Part shown: positions 17,478-26,179 of the stretch, in pieces
Layout: every line of letters begins with the position of its first letter
Numbering within the stretch: the stretch's first letter is position 1
Source: an uncultured Pseudomonas sp.
GTDB taxonomy: Bacteria > Pseudomonadota > Gammaproteobacteria > Pseudomonadales > Pseudomonadaceae
Length of the DNA: 64,000 bases
Direction: 5' to 3'
Assembly: GCF_943846705.1 (NCBI RefSeq)
Contig: NZ_OX044366.1
Coordinates: 1,054,001-1,118,000 of the forward strand
The notes under the pieces: generated by a model
The model's input: the letters and a program-made list of their open reading frames with translations, nothing else
What the model was told of the DNA's origin: nothing
Databases searched by the model: none
Translations under genes and position numbers: made by a program

Positions 17478-19526
17478 GTGACCGCCAACAACCCACTGCT
17501 GCAAGCCTTTGATCTGCCGCCCTACTCCGCCATCCGCCCCGAGCATGTCGAGCCAGCGGTGGACAGCATCTTGGCCGAGAGCCGGGCTGCCATGACACGT
17601 CTGCTTGAACTACAGTCTGGCACACCCAGCTGGGACGGCCTGGTGTTAACCCTGGATGAGCTGGGCGCACGCCTGAGCCAGACCTGGAGCCCGGTCAGCC
17701 ACCTGAATGCCGTGTGCAACAGCGCCGAGTTGCGCGCCGCCTACGAGGCCTGCCTGCCCAAGCTGTCCGAGTACTGGACTGAAATCGGCCAGAACCAGCC
17801 GCTGTTCCAAGCCTACGAAAAACTCGCCAGCAGCCCGGCAGCGGCCGGCTTCGATGTGGCGCAGACCACGATCCTCGAACATGCCCTGCGCGACTTCCGC
17901 CTGTCCGGTATCGACCTGCCGGCTGAGCAGCAGAAGCGCTACGGCGAGATCCAGATGAAGCTCTCCGAGCTGGCCAGCAAGTTTTCCAACCAACTGCTGG
18001 ATGCCACCCAGGCCTGGACCAAGCACGTCACCGACGAAGCCGCTCTGGCCGGCCTCACCGACTCAGCCAAGGCGCAGATGCAGCAAGCCGCCGAGGCCAA
18101 GGGTTTGGACGGCTGGCTGATCAGCCTGGAGTTCCCCAGCTACTTCGCGGTGATGACCTACGCCGACGACCGCGCCCTGCGTGAAGAGCTGTATGCCGCC
18201 TATTGCACCCGCGCCTCCGATCAAGGGCCGAATGCCGGGCAGCATGACAACGGCCCGGTGATGCTGGAAATCCTCGCCCTGCGTCAGGAGCTGGCCAAGC
18301 TGCTGGGTTTTGCCAACTACGCCGAGCTGAGCCTGGCCAGCAAAATGGCCGAGACCACCGAACAAGTGCTGCACTTCCTGCGCGACCTCGGAGTACGCGG
18401 CAAGCCGTTTGCCGAGCAGGACCTGCAAGAGCTAAAAGCCTTCGCCGCCGAACAAGGCTGCTTTGAGCTGCAAAGCTGGGACGTCGGCTACTACAGCGAG
18501 AAGCTGCGCGAGCAGCGTTACAGCATTTCCCAGGAAATCCTGCGTGCCTACTTCCCCATCGACAAGGTGCTCAGCGGCCTGTTTGCCATAGTCGAAAAGC
18601 TCTACGGCATCCAGATCAAGGAACTGTCCGGCTTCGACAGCTGGCATCCGGACGTGCGCCTGTTTGAGATCACCGAGAACGGCCAACACGTCGGGCGCTT
18701 CTTCTTCGACCTCTACGCCCGCGCCAACAAGCGCGGCGGTGCCTGGATGGACGGCGCGCGCGACAAGCGCCGCAATGCCGCGGGTGAGCTGATCAGCCCG
18801 GTGGCCAACCTGGTCTGCAACTTCACCCCGGCGGTCGGCGGCAAGCCGGCGCTGCTAACCCACGATGAAGTCACCACCCTGTTCCACGAGTTCGGCCACG
18901 GCCTGCATCACCTGCTGACCCGCGTCGAACATGCTGGTGCGTCGGGCATCAACGGCGTGGCCTGGGATGCGGTCGAGCTGCCGAGCCAGTTTATGGAGAA
19001 CTGGTGCTGGGAGCCGGAAGGCCTGGCGCTGATCTCCGGTCATTATCAAAGCGGCGAGCCGCTGCCCAAGGACTTGCTGGACAAGATGCTGGCGGCGAAA
19101 AACTTCCAGTCCGGCTTGATGATGGTGCGGCAGATCGAGTTCAGCCTGTTCGACTTCGAACTGCACGCCACCCACGGTGACGGCCGCAGCGTGCTGGAGG
19201 TGTTGGAAGGGATTCGTGACGAGGTATCGGTGCTGCGTCCGCCGGCCTACAACCGCTTCCCCAACAGCTTCGCGCACATCTTCGCCGGTGGTTACGCGGC
19301 TGGTTATTACAGCTACAAGTGGGCGGAAGTGTTGTCGGCCGATGCCTTCTCCAAATTTGAAGAGGAAGGCGTATTCAACAGCGCCACCGGCCGTGCCTTC
19401 CGTGAGGCGATTCTGGCACGCGGTGGCTCGCAGGCACCGATGGTGCTGTTTGTCGACTTCCGCGGGCGCGAGCCGAGCATCGATGCCCTGCTGCGTCACC
19501 TCGGCCTGAGCCAGGAGGCAGCATGA
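17478..19526 (+). CDS. prlC: Oligopeptidase A (M3 metallopeptidase)
   Basis: The start is a GTG at 17478, giving MTANNPLLQAFDLPPYSAIRPEHVEP, the normal OpdA N-terminus. The 682-residue protein is the usual length and has the M3 zinc motif HEFGHGLHH with downstream Glu ligand, plus the substrate-site block FAGGYAAGYYSYKWAEVLSAD. This cytoplasmic enzyme degrades short peptides, including cleaved signal peptides. Its stop overlaps the yheV start by 4 bp, the common prlC-yheV pairing in gammaproteobacteria. Confidence 0.95.
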   Translation: MTANNPLLQAFDLPPYSAIRPEHVEPAVDSILAESRAAMTRLLELQSGTPSWDGLVLTLDELGARLSQTWSPVSHLNAVCNSAELRAAYEACLPKLSEYWTEIGQNQPLFQAYEKLASSPAAAGFDVAQTTILEHALRDFRLSGIDLPAEQQKRYGEIQMKLSELASKFSNQLLDATQAWTKHVTDEAALAGLTDSAKAQMQQAAEAKGLDGWLISLEFPSYFAVMTYADDRALREELYAAYCTRASDQGPNAGQHDNGPVMLEILALRQELAKLLGFANYAELSLASKMAETTEQVLHFLRDLGVRGKPFAEQDLQELKAFAAEQGCFELQSWDVGYYSEKLREQRYSISQEILRAYFPIDKVLSGLFAIVEKLYGIQIKELSGFDSWHPDVRLFEITENGQHVGRFFFDLYARANKRGGAWMDGARDKRRNAAGELISPVANLVCNFTPAVGGKPALLTHDEVTTLFHEFGHGLHHLLTRVEHAGASGINGVAWDAVELPSQFMENWCWEPEGLALISGHYQSGEPLPKDLLDKMLAAKNFQSGLMMVRQIEFSLFDFELHATHGDGRSVLEVLEGIRDEVSVLRPPAYNRFPNSFAHIFAGGYAAGYYSYKWAEVLSADAFSKFEEEGVFNSATGRAFREAILARGGSQAPMVLFVDFRGREPSIDALLRHLGLSQEAA

Positions 19527-19801
19527 GCGATACACCAGTAAACATCACCGCAAAACGCTTTATCGCCGGGGCGGTGTGCCCGGCGTGCAGCGAAATGGAC
19601 AAGATCCAGATGTGGAGTGTCGATGACGTGCCGCACCGCGAATGCGTGGCCTGTGGCTACGCCGACACCCTGGATGAGCGCGGCAACTCGGTGCCCAAAG
19701 AGATTCCTACGCGGGTCAATATCAGCGCACTCAAGCCAAAAGTCGCCAACCCCAAGGTGCAGACGGTGCAGTTTTTCCCCAATCCCAAGCTGAAAAAATA
19801 A
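19523..19801 (+). CDS. yheV: YheV family zinc-ribbon protein
   Basis: The 92-residue protein has four cysteines in a zinc ribbon (CPAC near residue 19 and CVACGY near residue 42), with KRFIAGAVCPAC and HRECVACGYAD typical of YheV. The function is unknown. It overlaps prlC by 4 bp (ATGA) and is expected to be translated from the same mRNA. Confidence 0.9.
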   Translation: MSDTPVNITAKRFIAGAVCPACSEMDKIQMWSVDDVPHRECVACGYADTLDERGNSVPKEIPTRVNISALKPKVANPKVQTVQFFPNPKLKK

Positions 19802-19824
19802 CCATACCTCAGGCTGAACCCCAC

Positions 19825-19852
19825 ACAGCGCCGGCACGTCATTCGGCGCTGT
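19825..19852. terminator. Hairpin between convergent yheV and binding-protein genes
   Basis: ACAGCGCCG (19825-19833) pairs with CGGCGCTGT (19844-19852) over a 10-nt loop. There is no clear T run on either side, so the terminator role is tentative. Confidence 0.35.
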
Positions 19853-19872
19853 AGAACAGGCGAGCGCCTGCG

Positions 19873-20634
19873 CTAAGGCTCGTCTATTTGCTGCAAATAG
19901 CGCTCAATCAAACGCTGGTATTCGCCGCTGGTCTGCAAGCGGGCCAGGCCCTGATTGAATTGCTCGATAAGAACCGCCGCGCGTGGATGGTTGCGCGGCA
20001 CAATCAGATGCAGGGCGCTGCTACTCAAGGTCTCAGTGGAGCGGCGAAATGCACTGCTCGGCACGCCAGAAGCGTGCAGGGCGGCCAAACCAAGGCGGCG
20101 ATCGGCAATAAAAAAATCATCCCGGCCCAGCAGTAATAGCTTGGCGCACTCATCCAGTCCGGTCGGTGAATGGCGCATTAACTGACCACCGTCGAGCATT
20201 TGCTGAAGCACCAGTGGCGGCTGCCAACCGAGAGGAAAACACAGCCGCTTACCGAGCATGCTGGCTATATCTGTTACTTCGATGACCTCGCCGGCACGGC
20301 TAAAAATATGCTGTACCGGGGTAAACAAAGGCGCGGAGTAGAGGTATTCCTGGTCGCGTTGTGGACTGTGCACATAGGGAAAGGTGGCGTCGTAATCGCC
20401 GCGCAGGGTTTGTATATAGCCGCGGTTCCAGGGATGCCAGTCCAAGGTACTGTTGATTCCGCTGGCACCCAAAGCCGCCTGCACCACCTGCGTGAGCATG
20501 CCGCCAGCGGGGAGCGTCTTGCCGGTAAAGGGCGTGTAATCGTCGCCGGTGACCAAACGCCAGGTATCAGCCGCCGCGCTGCTCATGAGCGTCATGCTTA
20601 ACAGCAGGCAGGCAACTATTGATCCTTGCATCAA
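19873..20634 (-). CDS. Periplasmic amino-acid-type solute-binding protein (SBP_bac_3)
   Basis: The 253-residue product has a signal peptide (ending SSAAA) and a type 3 extracellular solute-binding domain: WRLVTGDDYTPFTGKTLPAGGMLTQVVQAAL is the N-terminal lobe start, and PHPRA-type and GLARLQTSGEYQRLIERYL segments occur near the C-terminus. No ABC permease or ATPase gene is adjacent, so this is an orphan receptor. Similar orphan proteins in Pseudomonas are sometimes linked to sensing rather than uptake. The ligand cannot be inferred. Start M1 or M2 are both possible. Confidence 0.8.
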   Translation of the reverse strand: MMQGSIVACLLLSMTLMSSAAADTWRLVTGDDYTPFTGKTLPAGGMLTQVVQAALGASGINSTLDWHPWNRGYIQTLRGDYDATFPYVHSPQRDQEYLYSAPLFTPVQHIFSRAGEVIEVTDIASMLGKRLCFPLGWQPPLVLQQMLDGGQLMRHSPTGLDECAKLLLLGRDDFFIADRRLGLAALHASGVPSSAFRRSTETLSSSALHLIVPRNHPRAAVLIEQFNQGLARLQTSGEYQRLIERYLQQIDEP

Positions 20635-20694
20635 CCCTCAACCTCAGTGATTAGCCAGTTGCGCCCTTTCACACAGTGTAGGTGGGCTGGTGGC

Positions 20695-22524
20695 CTATTC
20701 AAACAGCTCACCCTGGGTGCTGGCCTGTTGCCGCGCGGGCTGCGCTGCCGGTGCCGGACTCAGCGCCAGCCGTTGCGCCAATCCAGCGGCACGCTCGGCG
20801 CGGGTTGCCACCGCCTCAGCCAGGCGCGGCGGCAGGCCCCAGATTTCCACCTTGTGCTTGGCGCGGGTGATGCCGGTGTAGAACAGGCTGCGACTGAGCA
20901 ACGGGCTGGGTTGCTCGGGCAGCACCAGCAGTACCTCGGCAAACTCAGAGCCCTGGCTTTTATGCACCGTCATGGCGAAGGCACTGTCGTGGCTGGGCAG
21001 GCGCGCCGGGGCGAAGGGGCGAAAGCCGTCCTCGCCTTCAAAGAACACGCGCAGGCCGTATTCGGTGTGCAAGCAAATGCCGATATCACCATTGAACAGG
21101 CCTAGGGCGTAGTCGTTCTGCCGCACCATCACCGGCCGACCGACGTACCACCGCTCGCGGCTCGGCACCTGACTGCGGCGCTTGATCCGCGCCTCCAGCG
21201 CTTCGTTGATCCCCGCCACGCCCCAGACGCCTTCGCGCTGGGCGCAGAGCGCACGAAAGGCATTAAAGGCGCTGAATGCAGCGGCGGCATCCGCACTTTT
21301 GGCGGCGGCCATGTAGGGCGCATAGCCCTGATCCAGCCGTTCCAGCAGTTCAGCGGCTGTCGGTTCGGCGTTCCAGGTCAGATCGTTGCGACCCTCCTTG
21401 AGCAGATTGAGCGTGCCGCTGACATCGCCGCCATTAATCCGCCGCGCCAGTTCACCGATGCCGCTGTCGCCGGCAAAGCGGTGGCTATGGGTCAGCAACA
21501 CCACGGCATCGCCCAACTGCGAGCCAGGCTCAGACACCGGAACCGGCTGGCCGGTAATACGCTGCAAGTCGGCGGCAGCCTGAGCGTCGAAGCCGCGACC
21601 CTCGCACAGTTCGGCGAATACCGCACCGGCTTCCACGGCGCACAGTTGGTCTTTGTCACCGAGCAGAATCAGCCGTGCAGTCGGTGGCAGGGCATCGAGC
21701 AGTTTGCCCATCAGCGCCAGGTCGACCATCGAGGCTTCGTCCACCACCAGCACATCCAGCGCCAGCGGGTTAGCCGCGTTATGCCGTACCTGCGGGCTGT
21801 CGCCACGGCTACCGAGCAGGCGGTGCAAGGTGCGCGCCTCATCCGGCAGCGCCGCCTTGAGCGCCTCGCTGACAGGTAATTCGGCCTTGGCATTGCGGAT
21901 CGCTTCGGCCATGCGTGCAGCGGCTTTACCGGTAGGCGCGGCCAGACCAATCGCCAAGCGGTCGCCGCCGGGTTGTTCGAGCAGCGCAGCCAGCAGGCGC
22001 ACCACGGTGGTGGTTTTACCGGTGCCCGGGCCGCCGGAAATCACCGCCAGTTTGCGCCGTACCGCTTGGGCGGCGGCCAAGCGCTGCCAGTCCGGTTGTT
22101 GCTGATTGAAGGCAAACAGACGGCTGAGGCTTTCACTCAGCTGCGCCTCATCGACCTCGGGCAACGCTGCCGCGCGACCGAGCAACTGCGCCGCCAGCTG
22201 CCGTTCATAGGCTTGATAGCGCGCCAAGTAGAGGCGGCCATGGTCGAGAATCAGCGGGGTGAAATCGCCATCAGCGCCAACCAGTGCTGAGGCTTCCAGC
22301 TGCGCCTGCCAGTCCACCAGTTTCGGCAGGTTAAAGGCATGCTCTGGCCACGGACGCTGCCCGGCCAGACGCGCCAATGGCAGGCACACATCGCCCTTAT
22401 CCAGCGCCATACAGAGCAACGCCGCAGAAGCCAACAGCACAGGCGTAGCGCTCGGGTCGAGGCGCTGCAGGCTGTCGACCAGCGCGCGCTCTAATGGGCC
22501 GAGAGGCAGATCAACGAGGCTCAT
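20695..22524 (-). CDS. recD: Exodeoxyribonuclease V alpha subunit (RecD helicase)
   Basis: The 609-residue protein matches RecD length and domains: an N-terminal domain to about 150, Walker A GGPGTGKTTT, helicase motifs including DEASMVDLALM and GDKDQL, and the UvrD-like C-terminal motif TVHKSQGSEFAEVLLVLP. RecD is the fast 5'-3' motor of RecBCD. It is the last gene of the recC-recB-recD set. The 109-bp gap before it holds a dispersed inverted repeat, unlike the tight recC-recB overlap. Confidence 0.95.
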   Translation of the reverse strand: MSLVDLPLGPLERALVDSLQRLDPSATPVLLASAALLCMALDKGDVCLPLARLAGQRPWPEHAFNLPKLVDWQAQLEASALVGADGDFTPLILDHGRLYLARYQAYERQLAAQLLGRAAALPEVDEAQLSESLSRLFAFNQQQPDWQRLAAAQAVRRKLAVISGGPGTGKTTTVVRLLAALLEQPGGDRLAIGLAAPTGKAAARMAEAIRNAKAELPVSEALKAALPDEARTLHRLLGSRGDSPQVRHNAANPLALDVLVVDEASMVDLALMGKLLDALPPTARLILLGDKDQLCAVEAGAVFAELCEGRGFDAQAAADLQRITGQPVPVSEPGSQLGDAVVLLTHSHRFAGDSGIGELARRINGGDVSGTLNLLKEGRNDLTWNAEPTAAELLERLDQGYAPYMAAAKSADAAAAFSAFNAFRALCAQREGVWGVAGINEALEARIKRRSQVPSRERWYVGRPVMVRQNDYALGLFNGDIGICLHTEYGLRVFFEGEDGFRPFAPARLPSHDSAFAMTVHKSQGSEFAEVLLVLPEQPSPLLSRSLFYTGITRAKHKVEIWGLPPRLAEAVATRAERAAGLAQRLALSPAPAAQPARQQASTQGELFE

Positions 22525-22535
22525 ATTGCCTTCCC

Positions 22536-22616
22536 GTAGGTTGGGTTGAGCAAAGCGATACCCAAAACAAGTGCAGTATCCCGATTGATGGGTATCGCGG
22601 GCTCAACCCATCCTAC
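22536..22616. repeat. Dispersed GTAGGNTGGGTT-type inverted repeat, copy 3, between recB and recD
   Basis: GTAGGTTGGGTTGAGC (22536-22551) pairs with GCTCAACCCATCCTAC (22601-22616) with one mismatch; an inner pair GATACCC and GGGTATC strengthens it. The core matches the copies at 16025 and 8258. It could act as a stabilising or attenuating hairpin in the rec mRNA. Confidence 0.7.
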
Positions 22617-22633
22617 AACGGCCACATCGGCCA

Positions 22634-25600
22634 TCACACGCCCTCCGCAAACAAGTTATCCAGCGCATCCAGCAAGCCATCGGCGGGACGGGAAAAATAC
22701 ACCCCGGCGCTCGGCATGCCGCGTAGAAACAGGTAGTAGGCACCGCCCAACTGCTCATTGTGGAAATCTTCCACACGCTGACGCAGGAAACGCCGCAGCG
22801 CCACCAGGTAGATCAGGTATTGCAGGTAGTAATGCTCCGCCGCCAGGGCGTGCAGCAGGCGATCACCGCCGTAGTAGCTGGCATCGGGGCCGAGCCAGTT
22901 GGACTTGTAATCGGCGATGTACCAGCGCCCGTCGTGTTCGAAGGTCAGGTCGATAAAACCTTTGAGAAAGCCCTTGAGGCTGTCGAATTCCAGACGCGCC
23001 GCCGCGTCACGCATCGGCGCTGGCAGGCCGTGGGCCGGATCACTGAGAATCGCCCGCAGGCGCTGCATATCCAGCCCGGCCACCGGGAAGGTAAAGCCCA
23101 GCTCAGGTAGGCGGCGCGCAGGGTTCAACCCGCTTAGAGTCAGGCCCTGGCCGTCCAGGTCGCAGTCGATCACCTGTTGCAGTTGCTCCAGCGCTACGGC
23201 GTTCCAGTCATTGCTGATGCCATGCCCGCTCAGCCCCGGCTCAATCAACTCTGCCAACGCCGCCTTACCGCGCGCCCAGTCTTCGAGAATGGCGTGCAGG
23301 CAGGTACCGGCGCGCGCGCCACGGGGGAAGGCAAAAAAACCCATACCCGGCTCGCTGGCATCGGGGATCACCAGGCCATCGCGGTCCGGCGCTTCCATGT
23401 GCATGCCGGCGGCCAGGCCGGAGAAACTGCCGACGCGCCAGGCGCTGTGCAGGCTGCGTTGCAGCGGCGCCAACTGCTGCGGCGCTGGGGCGCGCTGTTC
23501 GCCGGCGGCGCTGGCTTCGCTGTCACGCAACGGTTGGATGCTCATCTGGCCGGAGCTGCTGTCCGCCAACTGTTGGATTTCTGCGTGCACGCCCTGCGGG
23601 CTCAGGCTCTGCATATGGACAGCCAGCTCAGCCAGGGCATCCTCACCCGGCAACTCGCGACCGTGCAGCAGCCAGGCCAGGGCGCTGCTGTGCAGGCCGG
23701 ACTCGCTCAGCGTGCCGTCCTTCTTCGGCTTGCAGTCCACCGGCCCCCAGTGCAGCCACAGACGATCACGGGCGCGGGTCAGGGCGACGTAGGTCAGCCG
23801 TAGCTTTTCCGCGAAGCGCTCGTGCCGAGCGCGTTCACGGTGTGCGTCGAGCTGCTCGCTGCCGAGGTCGAGCAACGGCGTGCCATCGTCGGCGTGGCAG
23901 CTGATGTCCTCATGCTGATAGAGCAGCGCGCCGTCCCACAGGTAGGGGCAGAACACCAACGGATACTCCAGCCCCTTGGACGTGTGGATGGTGACGATCT
24001 GCACCCGCTCGGCATCGCTCTCTAGGCGCAGCAAGGCTTCTTCGCCGTGGGCTTCGGCGCTGCGCTGGGCGTTGAACCAACTCAGCAGCTGCTCCAAACC
24101 GGGGCGCTGCAGGCTCTCGGTTTGCAGCAATTCAGCCAGGTGCAACAGGTTGGTCAAACGGCGCTCGCCATCGACTAAGGCGAGCAGGCGCTGAGCGACT
24201 CTCTGCTCATCCAGCCAGGCGCGGAAGGCGCGCATAAAGCCCTGCTGCTGCCACAGCTGGTGATAACGCTCGGCCGCTTCGCGCTCGGCGTCCCAGGCGT
24301 GGGCATCCTCGGTGCAGGCGGCCAGATCGGCGGCGCTGCGGCCCAGCAGGCGACTGGCCAGGGCATAACGCAACGCCCCTTCACGGCCCGGCTCGGCATA
24401 AGCGGCCAGCACCGCACTCAGCTCATCCGCCTCCTCGCTGTGCCAGACGTTCTCCTTGCCGCGACGCACGCTGGGTACACCACGCGCGGCCAGTTCTTGC
24501 GCCACCTCGCCAGCCTGACGGTGGCTGGCGACTAGCACGGCTATATCGCCACCCTTGAGCGGCGTGCGCGCGTTGTCTTGGGCAAAGTACGCCTCGCCGC
24601 GGTTACTGGCTGCCAGCACGGCAGCGATGCGCCGCGCCGTGTCACGGGCGACCAGCGCGCCGGCTTCGCCCTTGCCGAGGTAGTCGTCATCCAGCCAAAC
24701 CAGCGCCAGCGGCGCGTCCTGCTCATTCTCAATCGGCGGCAACACCAGCTGCGCGCGCGCCTTGGCGCTGGCACCGACCTGCTGATAGGCCAGGCCCGGC
24801 TCGGCAAACGGCATGGGCCGGTCGAACAGCTGATTGAGTGCGGCGATCAGCTCAGGCGTGGAACGGTGGTTGGTGGTCAGGCTGTACTGCCGCGCGGCTT
24901 CGCTGCGGGCTTGCAGGTAAGTTGCTAGATCGGCGCCACGGAAAGCGTAAATGGCCTGTTTAGGATCACCGACAAAACATAAATCCCCAGCACCTTCGTA
25001 GATCCGGTGAAACACCCGGTACTGCACCGGGTCGGTGTCCTGAAATTCATCGATCAGCGCCACCGGGTACTGGCTGCGCAGGGTGGTCGCCAAGTGTTCG
25101 CCGCCCTCGCCCTGCAACGCCTGCTGCAGTTTGTTAAGCAGGTCATCGAAGGCCAGCAGGCGTTGCGCCGCCTTGCGTTGCGGCAACTGCTCGTTGAGCT
25201 GAGCGATCAGGCGTACTTGTAAGTCGATCAGGCGTTGCTCGGCTTCGGGCTGCGCGGCATCGAGGGCATCGCAGAGTTCCTGCAAGGCTGCCGCCAGCGG
25301 GTTGGCCGGCGCCTCACAGCCCTTCTTGCTGGCCTTGTTCAGCCCCTCGCGAGCCAAACGGCGGTGCGCCTCGGTCTTGCTGAACAGCGCGGCGGCATCG
25401 CTGAAATAACCGTCCAGCTCGGCCTGCCAAACGCCCAGCTTGGCCGCATTGCACATATTGCTCTTGAAGCCGTCGAAGGCCTTGAGCTGCTCCAGCCATC
25501 CGGCGCTCTCGCCCTGCCAGAGGCGCTGCGCCTGTTGCCAGGCGGCGCGCAATGCGGTCATGTCGCTGTGTGTACCCGGTTGCGGTTCGATGCGCAGATA

Positions 25601-26179
25601 GGGTTTACCGAGGTGATTACGCAGGCGCTTGCGCAGGCTCTGCGGGGTGATCTTCTGCTGCACCAGAAACGCCGCCCACTCCGGCTCGGCCGCCGCCAGT
25701 TCGTGTCGCCAGAGGTCGGCGAGCAACGCGTCGATAATTTCACGGTCGTCGTGGGTCAATTCGTTGTCAAAATCGCCACCGGCCTCGAACGCGGCGTCCT
25801 GCAAGGCGCGTTGGCAGAAGCCATGAATGGTGAAGATCGCCGCCTCGTCAAAGCCATGCACGGCCAGCAGCAAACGTCGATGACTGGCGGCATCCGGGTA
25901 CTGCATATGCAGGTCGTTGAGCAGCGTGTCGTCACCCAGACCGTTGTCATAAACCGCCAACAGTTCGGCCAGCCGCTTGCGGATGCGCTCGCGCAGTTCG
26001 GCGGTGGCGGCGGTGGTAAAGGTCACCACCAGAATCTGGCTGACGCTGAGCTGTTTCTCTAACAACAGACGGGCGTACAGCGCGGTCAGGGTCCAGGTTT
26101 TGCCGGTGCCGGCGCTGGCCTCGATCAGCGAGCGACCGCTGAAACTGTCGTGTAATAGGTTTAACGCTGCGCTGCTCAT
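22634..26179 (-). CDS. recB: Exodeoxyribonuclease V beta subunit (RecB helicase-nuclease)
   Basis: The 1181-residue protein has the UvrD/RecB layout: Walker A ASAGTGKTWTL near the N-terminus, motif II LIDEFQDTDP, motif VI VALTRARDRLW, and a C-terminal RecB nuclease domain with the motif WYIADYKSNWLG (the DYK catalytic triplet). RecB is the 3'-5' helicase and only nuclease of RecBCD, which repairs double-strand breaks and degrades unmarked linear DNA. It overlaps recC by 4 bp. Confidence 0.96.
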   Translation of the reverse strand: MSSAALNLLHDSFSGRSLIEASAGTGKTWTLTALYARLLLEKQLSVSQILVVTFTTAATAELRERIRKRLAELLAVYDNGLGDDTLLNDLHMQYPDAASHRRLLLAVHGFDEAAIFTIHGFCQRALQDAAFEAGGDFDNELTHDDREIIDALLADLWRHELAAAEPEWAAFLVQQKITPQSLRKRLRNHLGKPYLRIEPQPGTHSDMTALRAAWQQAQRLWQGESAGWLEQLKAFDGFKSNMCNAAKLGVWQAELDGYFSDAAALFSKTEAHRRLAREGLNKASKKGCEAPANPLAAALQELCDALDAAQPEAEQRLIDLQVRLIAQLNEQLPQRKAAQRLLAFDDLLNKLQQALQGEGGEHLATTLRSQYPVALIDEFQDTDPVQYRVFHRIYEGAGDLCFVGDPKQAIYAFRGADLATYLQARSEAARQYSLTTNHRSTPELIAALNQLFDRPMPFAEPGLAYQQVGASAKARAQLVLPPIENEQDAPLALVWLDDDYLGKGEAGALVARDTARRIAAVLAASNRGEAYFAQDNARTPLKGGDIAVLVASHRQAGEVAQELAARGVPSVRRGKENVWHSEEADELSAVLAAYAEPGREGALRYALASRLLGRSAADLAACTEDAHAWDAEREAAERYHQLWQQQGFMRAFRAWLDEQRVAQRLLALVDGERRLTNLLHLAELLQTESLQRPGLEQLLSWFNAQRSAEAHGEEALLRLESDAERVQIVTIHTSKGLEYPLVFCPYLWDGALLYQHEDISCHADDGTPLLDLGSEQLDAHRERARHERFAEKLRLTYVALTRARDRLWLHWGPVDCKPKKDGTLSESGLHSSALAWLLHGRELPGEDALAELAVHMQSLSPQGVHAEIQQLADSSSGQMSIQPLRDSEASAAGEQRAPAPQQLAPLQRSLHSAWRVGSFSGLAAGMHMEAPDRDGLVIPDASEPGMGFFAFPRGARAGTCLHAILEDWARGKAALAELIEPGLSGHGISNDWNAVALEQLQQVIDCDLDGQGLTLSGLNPARRLPELGFTFPVAGLDMQRLRAILSDPAHGLPAPMRDAAARLEFDSLKGFLKGFIDLTFEHDGRWYIADYKSNWLGPDASYYGGDRLLHALAAEHYYLQYLIYLVALRRFLRQRVEDFHNEQLGGAYYLFLRGMPSAGVYFSRPADGLLDALDNLFAEGV

